DNA of 64,000 bases from VXNE01 sp965208745 (GCA_965208745.1 CBDBPN010000003.1:310001-374000); one strand, 5' to 3'; positions 35,658 through 44,724 are shown, counted from the stretch's first letter. Numbers and translations: made by a program. The notes: generated by a model from the sequence alone, not told the origin.

Positions 35658-36460
35658 CCGACGCCGCGTCGTTGCACTGGGTCGAAGAACGCGTCGTCGA
35701 CGGCGTAACGTGTCGCGAGTTCGACGTGGACGCCAACGGACGGACTGTCCCAGGTGCGTGGTGGGAGGGAAACACTCGGAGACCGTTGGTGTGCTTCGGC
35801 CACGGCGCCTCGGCGGACCGGCACCAGACGCCGATCCCGTCCATGGCACAGCGGCTGGCCCGCGAACACGGTTTTCACGGCCTCGCCATCGACGGTCCCG
35901 TGCACGGACGGCGGCAGCGGGGGCCCGGCGGGCGCGCGGCGTTCGAGATCGAGTGGCAGCGGGAAGCGAGCGAAACCGACATGACCGCGGATTGGCGGGC
36001 GGTCCTGGACGCGATCCTCCCGGAGGCGGGCGGCGGACCCGTCGGTTACTGGGGCCTGTCCATGGGTACCGTGTACGGGCTCCCGCTGGTGAGCGCGGAA
36101 CCCCGCATCCGGGCGGCCGTGCTCGGGCTGATGGGCATCGACGGCCTCACGGGCTTCACCGGGCCGCCGGAACTGCGCGCGCAGGTGACCGACGCGGCCA
36201 CCGGGATCACCTGCCCCGTCCTATTCATCCAGCAACTGGACGACGAACTCGTCCCGCGTGACAGCGCCCTGGCCCTGTTCGATACCCTCGCGAGCGAGGA
36301 CAAGCGCCTGCATGCCAACGCGGGCGGACACATAGACGTTCCCGCAGAGGAGATCGAGGCGGGGCTCGCCTTCCTCGCCCAGTACCTCGGCGGAAGCACC
36401 CTGCCCCGCCACGCGGCGTTTGCCGCGCCCCCCACCCCGGCCCAAGGAGACGATGTATGA
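35654..36460 (+). CDS. Alpha/beta hydrolase (dienelactone-hydrolase-like)
   Basis: A 268-residue hydrolase beginning with GTG that overlaps the carboxyltransferase stop (GTGA). The nucleophile elbow is GLSMGT near residue 137. The acid is probably in QQLDDELVPRDSA (about 197-209) and the histidine in HANAGGHIDVP (about 222-232). VCFGHGASADRH near residue 47 is the oxyanion strand. It is the middle gene of a coupled trio (carboxyltransferase, hydrolase, NhaC antiporter). A thioesterase or ester hydrolase role is likely; the substrate is unknown. Confidence 0.8.
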   Translation: MTDAASLHWVEERVVDGVTCREFDVDANGRTVPGAWWEGNTRRPLVCFGHGASADRHQTPIPSMAQRLAREHGFHGLAIDGPVHGRRQRGPGGRAAFEIEWQREASETDMTADWRAVLDAILPEAGGGPVGYWGLSMGTVYGLPLVSAEPRIRAAVLGLMGIDGLTGFTGPPELRAQVTDAATGITCPVLFIQQLDDELVPRDSALALFDTLASEDKRLHANAGGHIDVPAEEIEAGLAFLAQYLGGSTLPRHAAFAAPPTPAQGDDV

Positions 36461-38187
36461 CCCCAGGCGTCCGGAGATTCGTACTGCTCGCCATCGCCCT
36501 CGCGGCGTCCTGGTACATCGGCGCGAACGTGTCGCCCACGTGGACGGTGGAGCAGACCACCCTCGACGTCATGACCGCCGACGACGGGCGCCTCTACTTC
36601 GTGCGCGAAGGCGACCCGGTCTACTTCGAGCCCGTCCCGATGGCGGACGCCGTGCTCCATCCGGAGCGGATCGCCGACATCCAGGAAGCCCCCGCGGTCA
36701 CGGAGGAGTTCGTAGTTGCAGAGGGTGACGAGCGCGCCGAGCCCGTCTATCACCGCCTTCTCGCCAAGCGCCACTGGGGCATCTGGTCGCTCCTGCCGGC
36801 GGTCGTGGCGATCCTGCTGTGTTGGCTGAACCGGGAGCCGGTGACCTCGCTGCTCGGGGGCATCGTCTCCGGGGCGCTCCTGCTCGGTCAGTACGACCTG
36901 ACCGGAGACGTCCTCATACCCTCGCTTGCAACAACGAGTTCTGCGGGAATTCTCATTCTTTACCTCTGGTTGCTCGGGGGGCTCATGGGCATCTGGTCGC
37001 GCACCGGGGCCGCGCAGGCCTTCGCCGAGTTCATGACCGTACGGTTCGTGCGCGGACCGCGCACCGCGAAGCTGGTCGCGTGGATGCTGGGCGTCATCTT
37101 CTTCCAGGGCGGCACCGTGAGCACGGTCCTCGTCGGGACCACCGTGCGCCCCATCGCGGACAAGGAGCGCGTCGCCCACGAGGAACTCGCTTACATCGTC
37201 GATTCCACCGCCTCCCCCATCGCCTCGCAGCTCGCCTTCAACGCGTGGCCCGGGTACATCCAGGCGTTCATCTTCGTCTCCGGAGTCGGCTTCCTCGCCA
37301 CGGAGGCCGACCGCATCGCGTTCTTCTTCCAGAGCGTGCCGTTCTGCTTCTACGCCATCTTCGCCGTCCTCGGCACGTTCCTCCTCAGCATCGAGAAGCC
37401 ACTGTTCCTGGGCAAGCAACTCGGGGCGGCGATGGAGCGCTCACGCACGACCGGCAAGCTCGACGCCGACGACGCGGACCCGCTGGCCGCGCCGGAACTG
37501 CAGGGCAGCAACACCCCCGAGGGCTACAAGCCCCACGTCCTGGAGTTCTTCGTCCCGCTCGGCACGCTGATCGGCATCGCCGTCGGCACCTTCATCGTCA
37601 GCGGCACCCCCAACGTGCACTGGGCCTTCGGCGCGGCGTTCGTCATCGCCGGCGGCACCGCACTGGCCAAGGGGATGTCCATCAAGGACCTCATCTCCGG
37701 CTTCCACGACGGGCTGAAGGGCGTGGTGCTCGGCTGCGTGATTCTGCTCCTCGCCGTCACCATCGGCGGCATCAGCAGCGCGGCCGGCGGCGCGATCTTC
37801 CTGGTGGAGACCCTCGGCGAGGCGATCCCGTTCTTCATACTCCCGGTGCTGCTGCAGGTGCTCACGATGCTGATCGCGTTCTCGACCGGCACCAGTTGGG
37901 GGACCTACGCGGTGGCGTTCCCGCTGGCCATGCCGCTCGCGTGGGCGGTCGCGACGAGCCAGGGCCTGTCCCACCCGGAGCTTTTCATGACGCTCTGCTT
38001 CGCCGCCGTGATGGACGGCAGCGTCTACGGCGACCAGTGTTCGCCGATTTCCGACACCACCGTGCTGAGCTCGGTCTGCACGGGGTGCGACCTGATGGAC
38101 CACGTCAAGACGCAGATCCCTCAGGCGTCGGTGGCGGCGGGCCTCGCCGCGATCTGCTGGACGGGGGTCGCGCTGCTGACCGCCTGA
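36457..38187 (+). CDS. NhaC-type Na+/H+ antiporter family membrane protein
   Basis: A 576-residue transporter with about 11-12 membrane segments and an unusual N-terminus. An early helix (RRFVLLAIALAASWYIGA) is followed by about 80 hydrophilic residues before the main transport domain (WSLLPAVVAILLCWL). FSTGTSWGTYAVAFPLAMPLAWA near residue 470 and SVYGDQCSPISDTTVLSS near residue 520 are signature NhaC segments. It could exchange sodium, protons or a small organic ion. The ATG overlaps the hydrolase stop. Its last 67 bases overlap the end of the convergent DUF457 gene. Confidence 0.88.
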   Translation: MTPGVRRFVLLAIALAASWYIGANVSPTWTVEQTTLDVMTADDGRLYFVREGDPVYFEPVPMADAVLHPERIADIQEAPAVTEEFVVAEGDERAEPVYHRLLAKRHWGIWSLLPAVVAILLCWLNREPVTSLLGGIVSGALLLGQYDLTGDVLIPSLATTSSAGILILYLWLLGGLMGIWSRTGAAQAFAEFMTVRFVRGPRTAKLVAWMLGVIFFQGGTVSTVLVGTTVRPIADKERVAHEELAYIVDSTASPIASQLAFNAWPGYIQAFIFVSGVGFLATEADRIAFFFQSVPFCFYAIFAVLGTFLLSIEKPLFLGKQLGAAMERSRTTGKLDADDADPLAAPELQGSNTPEGYKPHVLEFFVPLGTLIGIAVGTFIVSGTPNVHWAFGAAFVIAGGTALAKGMSIKDLISGFHDGLKGVVLGCVILLLAVTIGGISSAAGGAIFLVETLGEAIPFFILPVLLQVLTMLIAFSTGTSWGTYAVAFPLAMPLAWAVATSQGLSHPELFMTLCFAAVMDGSVYGDQCSPISDTTVLSSVCTGCDLMDHVKTQIPQASVAAGLAAICWTGVALLTA

Positions 38188-39185
38188 CACGACGCGGGAT
38201 ACGCGTTCGCGAGCAGGCCGCCCCGGCCGAAGAAATCCGGGCGCGCGCGGCCGGCGTCGGACACCCGGACGAGGTCGCCGCCGTCGTCGAACTCCGCGAC
38301 GGTGCTGAAGGCGCTGATCCCCGGATCGGCGGAGAAGCCATAGCGGAGGTCCGCCGAGACGAGTCCCCCTTCCGTCGGCACGTGGTGCACCCAACCCATC
38401 GCGAACCACTCGAAGATGCGGCCCTCCCGGGAGTCGCGCCACGCCGCAACCGTTGCGTCGGCGAGCCGTGGTGCGGCCGACCAGACGATCGGGCACGGGC
38501 GCCACATCGACACGAAGCCCGCGAGCACCTCTGCGTCGGTGCGCACGACGACCCTCCGGTAATGCACCTGGAGGAAGGTCGGGAACGCGGCCACTTCGGC
38601 GTGCTCGACGCCCTCGGCGCGCAGTTGCGCCCGCGCGGCGTCCGCCGCCGCCTCGTTGAGGTACCAGGCGTACCCCAGGTACGCGGTCGAGAGGCCGAGC
38701 GCCGTGGCGGACGCGGCGCGCCAAAGCGGACGCCGCCACGCGACGACCACGCCGGCCAGCAGGACGACCGTGTACACCGGGTCGATGATCGACATCGCCC
38801 AGATCGCGAAACGCGCGTCCGAGAATGGCTGCAGGAGTTGCGTCCCATAAGGCGTCGTCAGGTCGAGCAACGGGTGTGACAGCAGCGCCAGGGTGAGCGC
38901 AAGCACCCAGGCCCGCAGCCGCTCCGTCCCACCGCGCCGTTTCTCGCACCGCCACGCGAGGTAGCCGAGCAACGGCCCGACCACCGGCGCGAAGAACAGC
39001 GAGTGCGTGATTCCCCGGTGCATCCGCATCTGGTCGAAAGAGTCCCCGGACAGCGACCACAGCACATCGAGGTCGGGGATGACCCCGGCGACCGCTCCCA
39101 TCGCCAGGGCGCGGACGCCCAACGTGCGATGCGCCGAGGCGTGCGCGACCACCGCGCCGAGCGCCGCTTGAGAGACCGGGTCCAT
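38121..39185 (-). CDS. DUF457/YdjM-type membrane-bound metal-dependent hydrolase
   Basis: A 354-residue membrane protein of the family with the HRGITHSLFFAP motif (about residues 56-67) and an upstream Asp-rich segment (GVIPDLDVLWSL). LLSHPLLDLTTPYGTQLL (about 102-119) carries further histidine and aspartate ligands. Four or five helices are in the first 180 residues, followed by a soluble domain of about 170 residues. E. coli YdjM is a LexA-regulated member; the enzymatic role is unknown. The 3' end overlaps the antiporter gene by 67 bases on the opposite strand. Confidence 0.85.
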   Translation of the reverse strand: MDPVSQAALGAVVAHASAHRTLGVRALAMGAVAGVIPDLDVLWSLSGDSFDQMRMHRGITHSLFFAPVVGPLLGYLAWRCEKRRGGTERLRAWVLALTLALLSHPLLDLTTPYGTQLLQPFSDARFAIWAMSIIDPVYTVVLLAGVVVAWRRPLWRAASATALGLSTAYLGYAWYLNEAAADAARAQLRAEGVEHAEVAAFPTFLQVHYRRVVVRTDAEVLAGFVSMWRPCPIVWSAAPRLADATVAAWRDSREGRIFEWFAMGWVHHVPTEGGLVSADLRYGFSADPGISAFSTVAEFDDGGDLVRVSDAGRARPDFFGRGGLLANAYPASCQAVSSATPVQQIAARPAATDA

Positions 39186-39289
39186 TGCCGAATACTAACC
39201 GCTCCCCGTATCCGATCCCGCTGTTCGCAAGAGCGGCCGCCTGTCGCGCCCGCCAGCGTCGACACGCCAGGTAAGGAGGAGACATCAAC

Positions 39290-40177
39290 ATGGCCGAGTA
39301 CGAGAACCTCTACGTGGACCGCGTCGGCACCGACGACCGCGTCGCCCGCATCACGCTGAACCGTCCCGAGAAGCTGAACGCCCTCTCGCAGGAACTGCTC
39401 TACGAGTTCAACGACGCCCTGCACGAGCTGGAAGCCGACCATACGGCGCACGTCATCATCGTGCGCGGAGAAGGCCGCGCGTTCAGCGCCGGGTACGACC
39501 TCACGCCAGCCCGCGGCGGCGCGGACGCGGTCGTCCGCCAGCACCGTCGTCTCGACGACAAGGGCCGGCGTCTCCTGATGGGGATCCGGACCGGCATGCA
39601 GCAGATCAGCGACATCCACCTCTACTTCTGGAACATGGCGAAGATCACCATCGCGCAGATTTCCGGCTACGCGGTCGCGGGCGGCTGCGAGCTCGCCATG
39701 ATGGCGGACCTCGTCGTCGCCGCCGAGGACGCCCAGCTCGGGCACCCGGGGCTCCGTGGCCTCGGCACGTCCCGCACCGGCGTGATCTGGCCCCTGGTGA
39801 TCGGCATGCGCAAGGCCAAGGAGCTCTACTACACGGGCGAGAACGTGACCGGCAAGGAAGCCGAGGAGATCGGCATGATCAACTACTCCTGGCCGAAGGA
39901 GGAGCTCGAGGAGAACACGATCGCCTTCGCCGACCGCATCGCCAACATGTCCGCGGACCACCTCGCGATCCTCAAGGTCAACATGAACCGCTTCTACGAG
40001 AACATGGGCATCTACTCGTCCGTGCGCACCTCGACGGACCTCGACGCCGCCGCGCAGTTCACCGAGTACTCGTACCAGTGGCAGGACCACATGCGCGAGG
40101 AAGGCCTGCAGGGCGCCTTGAAGTGGCGCGACGGCCCGTACCGCGGGACGGACACCTACAAGAAGAAGGACGGCTGA
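39290..40177 (+). CDS. Enoyl-CoA hydratase/isomerase family protein
   Basis: A 295-residue crotonase with RITLNRPEKLNALSQ (about 20-34), the oxyanion segments GEGRAFSAGYDLTPAR (about 60-75) and ISGYAVAGGCELAMMADLVV (about 124-143), and the typical HPGLRGLGTSR loop. AAGGAGGAG about 12 bases upstream supports the ATG. The long C-terminal segment (MNRFYENMGIYSSVRTSTDL onward) is seen in members acting on bulky CoA esters. It is divergent from the DUF457 gene. The exact reaction is not decidable. Confidence 0.88.
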   Translation: MAEYENLYVDRVGTDDRVARITLNRPEKLNALSQELLYEFNDALHELEADHTAHVIIVRGEGRAFSAGYDLTPARGGADAVVRQHRRLDDKGRRLLMGIRTGMQQISDIHLYFWNMAKITIAQISGYAVAGGCELAMMADLVVAAEDAQLGHPGLRGLGTSRTGVIWPLVIGMRKAKELYYTGENVTGKEAEEIGMINYSWPKEELEENTIAFADRIANMSADHLAILKVNMNRFYENMGIYSSVRTSTDLDAAAQFTEYSYQWQDHMREEGLQGALKWRDGPYRGTDTYKKKDG

Positions 40178-40317
40178 CCGCCGGTTCGAGCCCGATCACG
40201 AGGCTGCCTCATGACCTGAGCCCCCGGTTTCCGTTAGGCTGACCGATAGGGTCGCCCGGACCCGGTAGTACCGAGGCGCTGCCTGGCTGAGAAAAGCGGC
40301 AACTCCGAGGTATCGGC

Positions 40318-42072
40318 ATGCAAGACGCGAGCGCCTCCGGGACCCCGGCCGGGGATGCATCGGAGCACCTGCGTTACGCGGTGGACGAGGACACCCCCAC
40401 CCTCCTGACCCTCGGGCTTTCCGCCCAGGTCGTGACGGTGGTGCTGACCGGGATCATCCTGATCCCGATCATCGTGCTGACCGCGGCCGACCGGAAGGAG
40501 TTCATCGAGTGGGCCGTGTTCGCGACGCTCCTCGTGAGCGGGCTCGTCACGATGCTCCAGGCCCGCCCGATCGGCGCCTTCGGCGCCGGCTATCCCCTTT
40601 ACATGGGCACCTCCGGCGCGTTCATCGCCGTCTGCACCGCCGCGGCCACCGTCGGCGGGCTCCCCCTGCTCGCGACCCTGGTGGCCAGCTCCGCGCTGAT
40701 ACAGTTCCTGTTCGCGGCCCGGCTCTCGCTGTTTCGCCGGCTGATCACGCCCACCGTCGGGGGCACGGTCATCCTGCTGCTCGCGGTGACGGTGTTCCCC
40801 ATCGCGACCGACATGCTGGTCCGCGTACCCGCGAGCGTGGACCCGGGCTCCGCCGCGGGGCCCACGGTGGCGTTCGCGACGTTCGGCGTCATCGTCCTGA
40901 TCTCCCTCTACTCCCGTGGCGCCGCGCAGCTCTGGGCGCCGCTGATCGGCATACTCGTCGGCACCGTGATCGCCGGGGCCGGGTTCGGGATGCTCGACTG
41001 GACCCCGCTGCGCGACGCGGCGTGGTTCGGTCTGCCCAGCGCGACCTGGCCCGGCCTCGACCTCGAGTTCGACGGGCGCTACTTCGGCCTGCTGATCCCG
41101 TTCGCCATCGTCACGATCATCGGCGCCATCGAGACCTACGGCGACGCCATCGCCATCCAGCGCGTGACCAACCGCGGCGCCGTGCCCGTGGATTTCCGCG
41201 CGGTGCAGCGCGCCGTGAACGCCGACGGCGTCGGGAACCTGGTCTCGGGCCTCGCGGGCACGATGCCCAATACGACCTACTCCACCAGCATCTCCATCGC
41301 CGACCTGACCGGCGTCGGCGCGCGCAAGGTCGCCTTCTACGGTGGGATCCTCATCCTGATCACGGCCTTCGTGCCGAAGATCCCGGCGCTGCTGCGCCTG
41401 GTGCCGGACGCCGTGGCGGGGGCTTACGTCATGATCTTCATCGTGCTGCTCTTCCGCCAAGGCGTGCGCATGGTCACCACCGGCGGCTTCGGCTACGAAA
41501 AGGGCCTGATCGTCTGCATCTCGTTCTGGATTGGCCTCGGCTTCCAGAGCGGCCTCATCTTCCCGGACCATCTGCCCGACTGGTCGCGCGGCGTACTCGA
41601 CAACGGCATGGCCGCCGGCGGCCTAGTCGCCATCCTCCTCACCTCGCTCGTCGCCCTCAAGGCGCGCAGCAAGCGCGCGGTGCTCGAACCCACGATGGCG
41701 TCCCTCGCGACGCTCGGCGAACTGGTCTCCACGTCGGCGGCGAACGCCGGCTGGGACGAGTCGGCCACGCAACGGCTGCACCTCGCCGGAGAGGAAGCCT
41801 TCCTCTACCTGATGGAACGGCAGGAGGAGCAGGGAGCCCCGTCACGGGCGAGCGTGTCGGTGCGGCCGCACGAGAACGCCCTGCAGCTCGAGTTTCTCAC
41901 CGGCGCCGGGATCGACAACCTCGAAGAACGCCTGAGCACGATCGACCCGGAGCGCACGGAGATCGCCGACGCTGGCCCGCGCATCCTCGGCCACCTTGGA
42001 CAGGTACGGCACGAGCAGTTCTACGACCTCGAAGCGCTCACGCTGACGGTCGAGAGCAGGCCGCTCGCGTGA
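40318..42072 (+). CDS. NCS2-type nucleobase permease fused to a histidine-kinase-like ATPase domain
   Basis: A 584-residue fusion. Residues 25-455 form a purine/uracil permease of the NCS2 (xanthine/uracil) family with about 13-14 helices. GAIETYGDAIAIQRVTNR (about 278-295) and NTTYSTSISIADLTGVGAR (about 322-340) are the family's substrate-site and QN-like regions. After the last helix, residues 465-584 resemble an RsbW-type HATPase domain (WDESATQRLHLAGEEAFLYL ... VSVRPHENALQLEF), though the N-box asparagine is replaced by leucine. The tail may be a nucleotide-sensing or protein-binding module regulating uptake. The last 110 bases recur, diverged, at 45219. Confidence 0.82.
   Translation: MQDASASGTPAGDASEHLRYAVDEDTPTLLTLGLSAQVVTVVLTGIILIPIIVLTAADRKEFIEWAVFATLLVSGLVTMLQARPIGAFGAGYPLYMGTSGAFIAVCTAAATVGGLPLLATLVASSALIQFLFAARLSLFRRLITPTVGGTVILLLAVTVFPIATDMLVRVPASVDPGSAAGPTVAFATFGVIVLISLYSRGAAQLWAPLIGILVGTVIAGAGFGMLDWTPLRDAAWFGLPSATWPGLDLEFDGRYFGLLIPFAIVTIIGAIETYGDAIAIQRVTNRGAVPVDFRAVQRAVNADGVGNLVSGLAGTMPNTTYSTSISIADLTGVGARKVAFYGGILILITAFVPKIPALLRLVPDAVAGAYVMIFIVLLFRQGVRMVTTGGFGYEKGLIVCISFWIGLGFQSGLIFPDHLPDWSRGVLDNGMAAGGLVAILLTSLVALKARSKRAVLEPTMASLATLGELVSTSAANAGWDESATQRLHLAGEEAFLYLMERQEEQGAPSRASVSVRPHENALQLEFLTGAGIDNLEERLSTIDPERTEIADAGPRILGHLGQVRHEQFYDLEALTLTVESRPLA
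41962..42072 (+). repeat. 3' end of the permease gene repeated beyond the island (copy 1)
   Basis: About nine of ten bases match 45219-45328 in the same orientation, up to and including the stop codon. Almost all differences are at third codon positions. This is the likely integration target of the element that follows. Confidence 0.75.
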
Positions 42073-42102
42073 CTCTGCAACCCCCACAACGCCAACACGC
42101 CG

Positions 42103-42330
42103 GACGGCTACCCCGACGTCACCCTCGCCGTGGCCCGCGAGCGGGCACTGGAGAACGCTCCTGCGATCACGCAGGGCAACGATCCCCGCCGCTGGGCCAG
42201 GTCCGTGCCGACCTTCGCCGAAACGGTGGAAACCGTAATCCACGGCCCCACTGGATAGACCGTGCCGGGTCCGAACGCCAGTTGGGGCCACGAGCCTCAC
42301 CACCTACGCACCGCCGCGGCCCCTTGGCGC
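42103..42330 (+). pseudogene. Degraded integrase (DUF4102/P4-type) N-terminal fragment
   Basis: One frame reads DGYPDVTLAVARERALENAP, then ITQGNDPRR and VPTFAETVETVIHG up to a TAG at 42256. This is the arm-binding domain and linker of P4-type integrases (the usual YPxVSLAxAR and VPTFAExAxxVI). The sequence then continues in two further frames as RAGSERQ and SLTTYAP, the start of the core-binding domain. Several frameshifts and loss of the catalytic domain make it dead. It sits 30 bases after the permease stop, the expected place for the integrase of an element inserted there. Confidence 0.75.
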
Positions 42331-42418
42331 AGGAACACGGCTGCGGAAAGGACGCCCCACGACTCCTTCCGCCTCAATGGCGAGCGGAAGAACCAGTCCC
42401 CCGCCCGCTCCCCCCCGA

Positions 42419-42961
42419 TCACCGTTCGTGCTGCTCTCGGTCACTCCGTACACGGTGCAAAGGCATTTCCTGATAGACCTGTACGTCCATCTTCGGACTG
42501 GGCCGCATCGAGTCAGCGACCTTTTCGGCCGTGACATGCATGATTTGCGCGATTTCCGTCTCGGAGATCTGGGCCGTCAGAAAGGCCTCCTCGGTGGGGT
42601 GCGTAAGCGTCATGGTGACGCGGTAACTGGCCACATTGCCAGCGTTGTGCAGACGCGCAACCGCCGGTTCTCCCATAGTTCCGGCGGGAATCAACCGCTC
42701 GAACACTGTGCCCGTGCCGTCGTCGATGTTCAGGACATAGTCGGCATCTAGACTGTTGTGAAGAATCAACGACAAACCGTGACGCATTTGCGCCGGCGAT
42801 GACTCAAAACACGACGTCCCGTGATAACCGTCCGGGACGTGGACGATCCCACTCTGTGCGTCGTCCTCTTGCCCTGGCTGGCCCTCGAACCAGCGGAATT
42901 GCTCGCAGGCAAGGGCCGACGAGCCAACTAGCATCAGCGAAGCAAGCATTAGATTTCTCAT
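42419..42961 (-). CDS. Secreted protein of unknown function in the island
   Basis: A 180-residue protein with a signal peptide (MRNLMLASLMLVGSSALA) and a mature N-terminus starting at cysteine (CEQFRWFEGQ). The ATG at 42961 is chosen for GGAGGG four bases upstream. The mature part contains two cysteines (about 19 and 50), a beta-rich middle (VLNIDDGTGTVFERLIPAG) and a helical, charged tail (SETEIAQIMHVTAEKVADSM). No family is recognised. It follows the Cys-rich small protein gene by eight bases, so both form one unit. Codon use is less GC-biased than in neighbours, consistent with transfer. Confidence 0.7.
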   Translation of the reverse strand: MRNLMLASLMLVGSSALACEQFRWFEGQPGQEDDAQSGIVHVPDGYHGTSCFESSPAQMRHGLSLILHNSLDADYVLNIDDGTGTVFERLIPAGTMGEPAVARLHNAGNVASYRVTMTLTHPTEEAFLTAQISETEIAQIMHVTAEKVADSMRPSPKMDVQVYQEMPLHRVRSDREQHER

Positions 42962-42969
42962 GATCCCTC

Positions 42970-43254
42970 CTAACATAGGAACTGGTGCATCTCGAACACG
43001 CACTGTTGCGCGGGGACGACGACGCCGGTGCTCGTCAACACTTCGATCGGGTAACACTTTCTCTCCCAGACCGTGCAGTACTCCGGCTGATAGTACGGCC
43101 TCGGCAGGATGGGGGGTAGGTCGTTCACCTGGCCTTCGCACGAGTTATCGTCGTCACAATCGGGGCCGTCTCCCTCCCCGCCCCCCATCGCGAGTGCGAG
43201 TGCAGTGACGGACACTGCCAACGCACTCGCGACCCATTTCCATAGTCGCTTCAC
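42970..43254 (-). CDS. Small secreted protein with six cysteines, unknown function
   Basis: A 94-residue protein starting with GTG at 43254, preceded by GGAGG about six bases upstream. The N-terminal signal peptide is MKRLWKWVASALAVSVTALA. The mature part is acidic at first (GEGDGPDCDDDNSCEG) and then carries four more cysteines (YCTVWERKCYP, QQCVFEMHQFLC). Six cysteines in about 70 residues suggests three disulfides in a small stable exported protein. The pair with the next gene lies between two integrase remnants. Role unknown: a secreted effector, inhibitor or binding pair are all possible. Confidence 0.68.
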   Translation of the reverse strand: MKRLWKWVASALAVSVTALALAMGGGEGDGPDCDDDNSCEGQVNDLPPILPRPYYQPEYCTVWERKCYPIEVLTSTGVVVPAQQCVFEMHQFLC

Positions 43255-43442
43255 ATCTAATCCTCCCTCTACTAGGTTCCTTTCTCAGCCCGCTAGAGCC
43301 CTTTCTGCGAATGAGCGCAACTCGACCCCTGGGCCATTGGTTGCGTATATTCGTCGCTCTCCCCAGGCCCCGATGCTCTCGATAACTGTAGGAATCGCGA
43401 GTAAAAGACCCGGGCGCCTTCCGCCGGCAAGGAGGCCGTCCA

Positions 43443-44427
43443 ATGCGCCTTACCCATCCCCTACACCTCATGCGACGTGGTCGACGTGGAGTCCGTGGCT
43501 CGCCAGAAAACGGGCTCCATGCTTTGGCGGACGCTGCCCAAGGAGCGTTCAGCGAGAACACGAGACGGGCTCTCAGATCGGACCTCGGCATCTTTGCGGC
43601 TTGGTGCGAGCCGCACGGGCTTGAACCGCTGCCCGCGACCCCTCGCACAGTGGCGGCGTTTCATCGACCACATGGCGGAGTTGCGCGCCCCGGCGACGGT
43701 GCGACGTTACGTCACCAGCATCCGCATCGCGCATCAGGCGATCGGCTGCAGCAAGGGATTGGGAGGCCCGTTGGTGCAGCTCGCACTCAAGCGCATGCAT
43801 CGCCTCAAGGGTCGGCGGCAGGGTCAGGCGCTAGGTTTGACGTGGCCGCTCCGACAGAGTTTGGTGGCAGCTGCCGGAGATCGCCTCATCGACGCTCGAA
43901 ACCGGGCGCTGGTCGCTGTCGCCTACGACACAATGTTGCGGCGCGCGGAGATCACGGCCTTGCAGATCAATGACTTGCTGCGGGAGGTCAACGGCGCCGG
44001 GACTCTCCTAGTGCGTCGTAGCAAAGCAGACGGTGAAGGCCGCGGCGAAATGGTCTACCTCGCCCGCGATACCATGGCCCACGTTCAGGTGTGGCTGTCC
44101 CGGAGTGAGATCGGGGACGGCAGGCTATTCCGGTCGGTATCCAAGGGCGGCAGGGTGGGCGACGCGCTGCATCCCAGCCAAGTCCCCAGGATCTTCAAGG
44201 CAATGGCGGCTGCGGCAGGGCTACCCGCCGAAATAGCGAACCGCCTTTCAGGTCATAGCGCCCGCGTCGGCGCAGCCCAGGACATGGTCGCCAACGGCAT
44301 CGAGTTACCTGCCATCATGCAAGCCGGGCGCTGGAAGACAACCACGATGGTGAGCCGCTACGCCGAGCGTCTGCTCGTTCAACGTAGTGGCACTGCCCAG
44401 CTTGCCCGACTGCAGGAACGAGGGTGA
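43443..44427 (+). pseudogene. Tyrosine recombinase gene with a one-base frameshift
   Basis: The 3' two-thirds encode a clear tyrosine recombinase: MLRRAEITAL with the first arginine, VRRSKADGEG with the lysine, LSGHSARVGAAQ with the HxxR, and the tyrosine in MVSRYAERLL. The N-terminal SAM-like domain is in another frame from 43443 (ALADAAQGAFSENTRRAL, SDLGIFAAWCEPHGLEPLPA, TVAAF) and switches near 43663. There GCGTTTCATCGAC would read AFID if one T were absent. The intact protein would be about 325 residues. It is either a recent pseudogene or a sequencing error; a shorter product from the downstream frame would lack most of the core-binding domain. Confidence 0.8.
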
Positions 44428-44516
44428 TCGATCTCATTTGAAGAGCCACATGCGCCGAACGCGCGTTTCACGCTCGGCGCTCGCTTGAACCGGTTATTCG
44501 CCCCTATCGCCGCCTT

Positions 44517-44530
44517 GCTATCGCGAGTGA
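44517..44530 (+). repeat. 14-base direct repeat, copy 1
   Basis: GCTATCGCGAGTGA occurs identically here and at 44711-44724, 194 bases apart. A near copy, AATCGCGAGTAA, lies upstream of the recombinase at 43393-43404. These could be recombinase or accessory-protein binding sites. Confidence 0.6.
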
Positions 44531-44710
44531 AACTTCGGCCCTCCAGCCCTCGAAATGGCGTCCGCCCATCAGGCAGCGCCTCTCGAAGCCGTCGAGCATG
44601 GTCAGAAAATCAGTACCTTACGCCCGATCTCTGTCGTGCTGAGTGGCGTTGGCGGGCGCGCGCTGAACGCGCGTGAGCCGAGGTTGACACGATTCCTCGC
44701 GATATCTACA

Positions 44711-44724
44711 GCTATCGCGAGTGA
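44711..44724 (+). repeat. 14-base direct repeat, copy 2
   Basis: Identical to 44517-44530, in the same orientation and within the gene-free tail of the island. Confidence 0.6.

Noticed and set aside
40183..40194. GGTTCGAGCCCG resembling a tRNA T-arm, next to a gene end
   Set aside because: The flanking bases do not form the T stem and no anticodon or acceptor stem is found around it.
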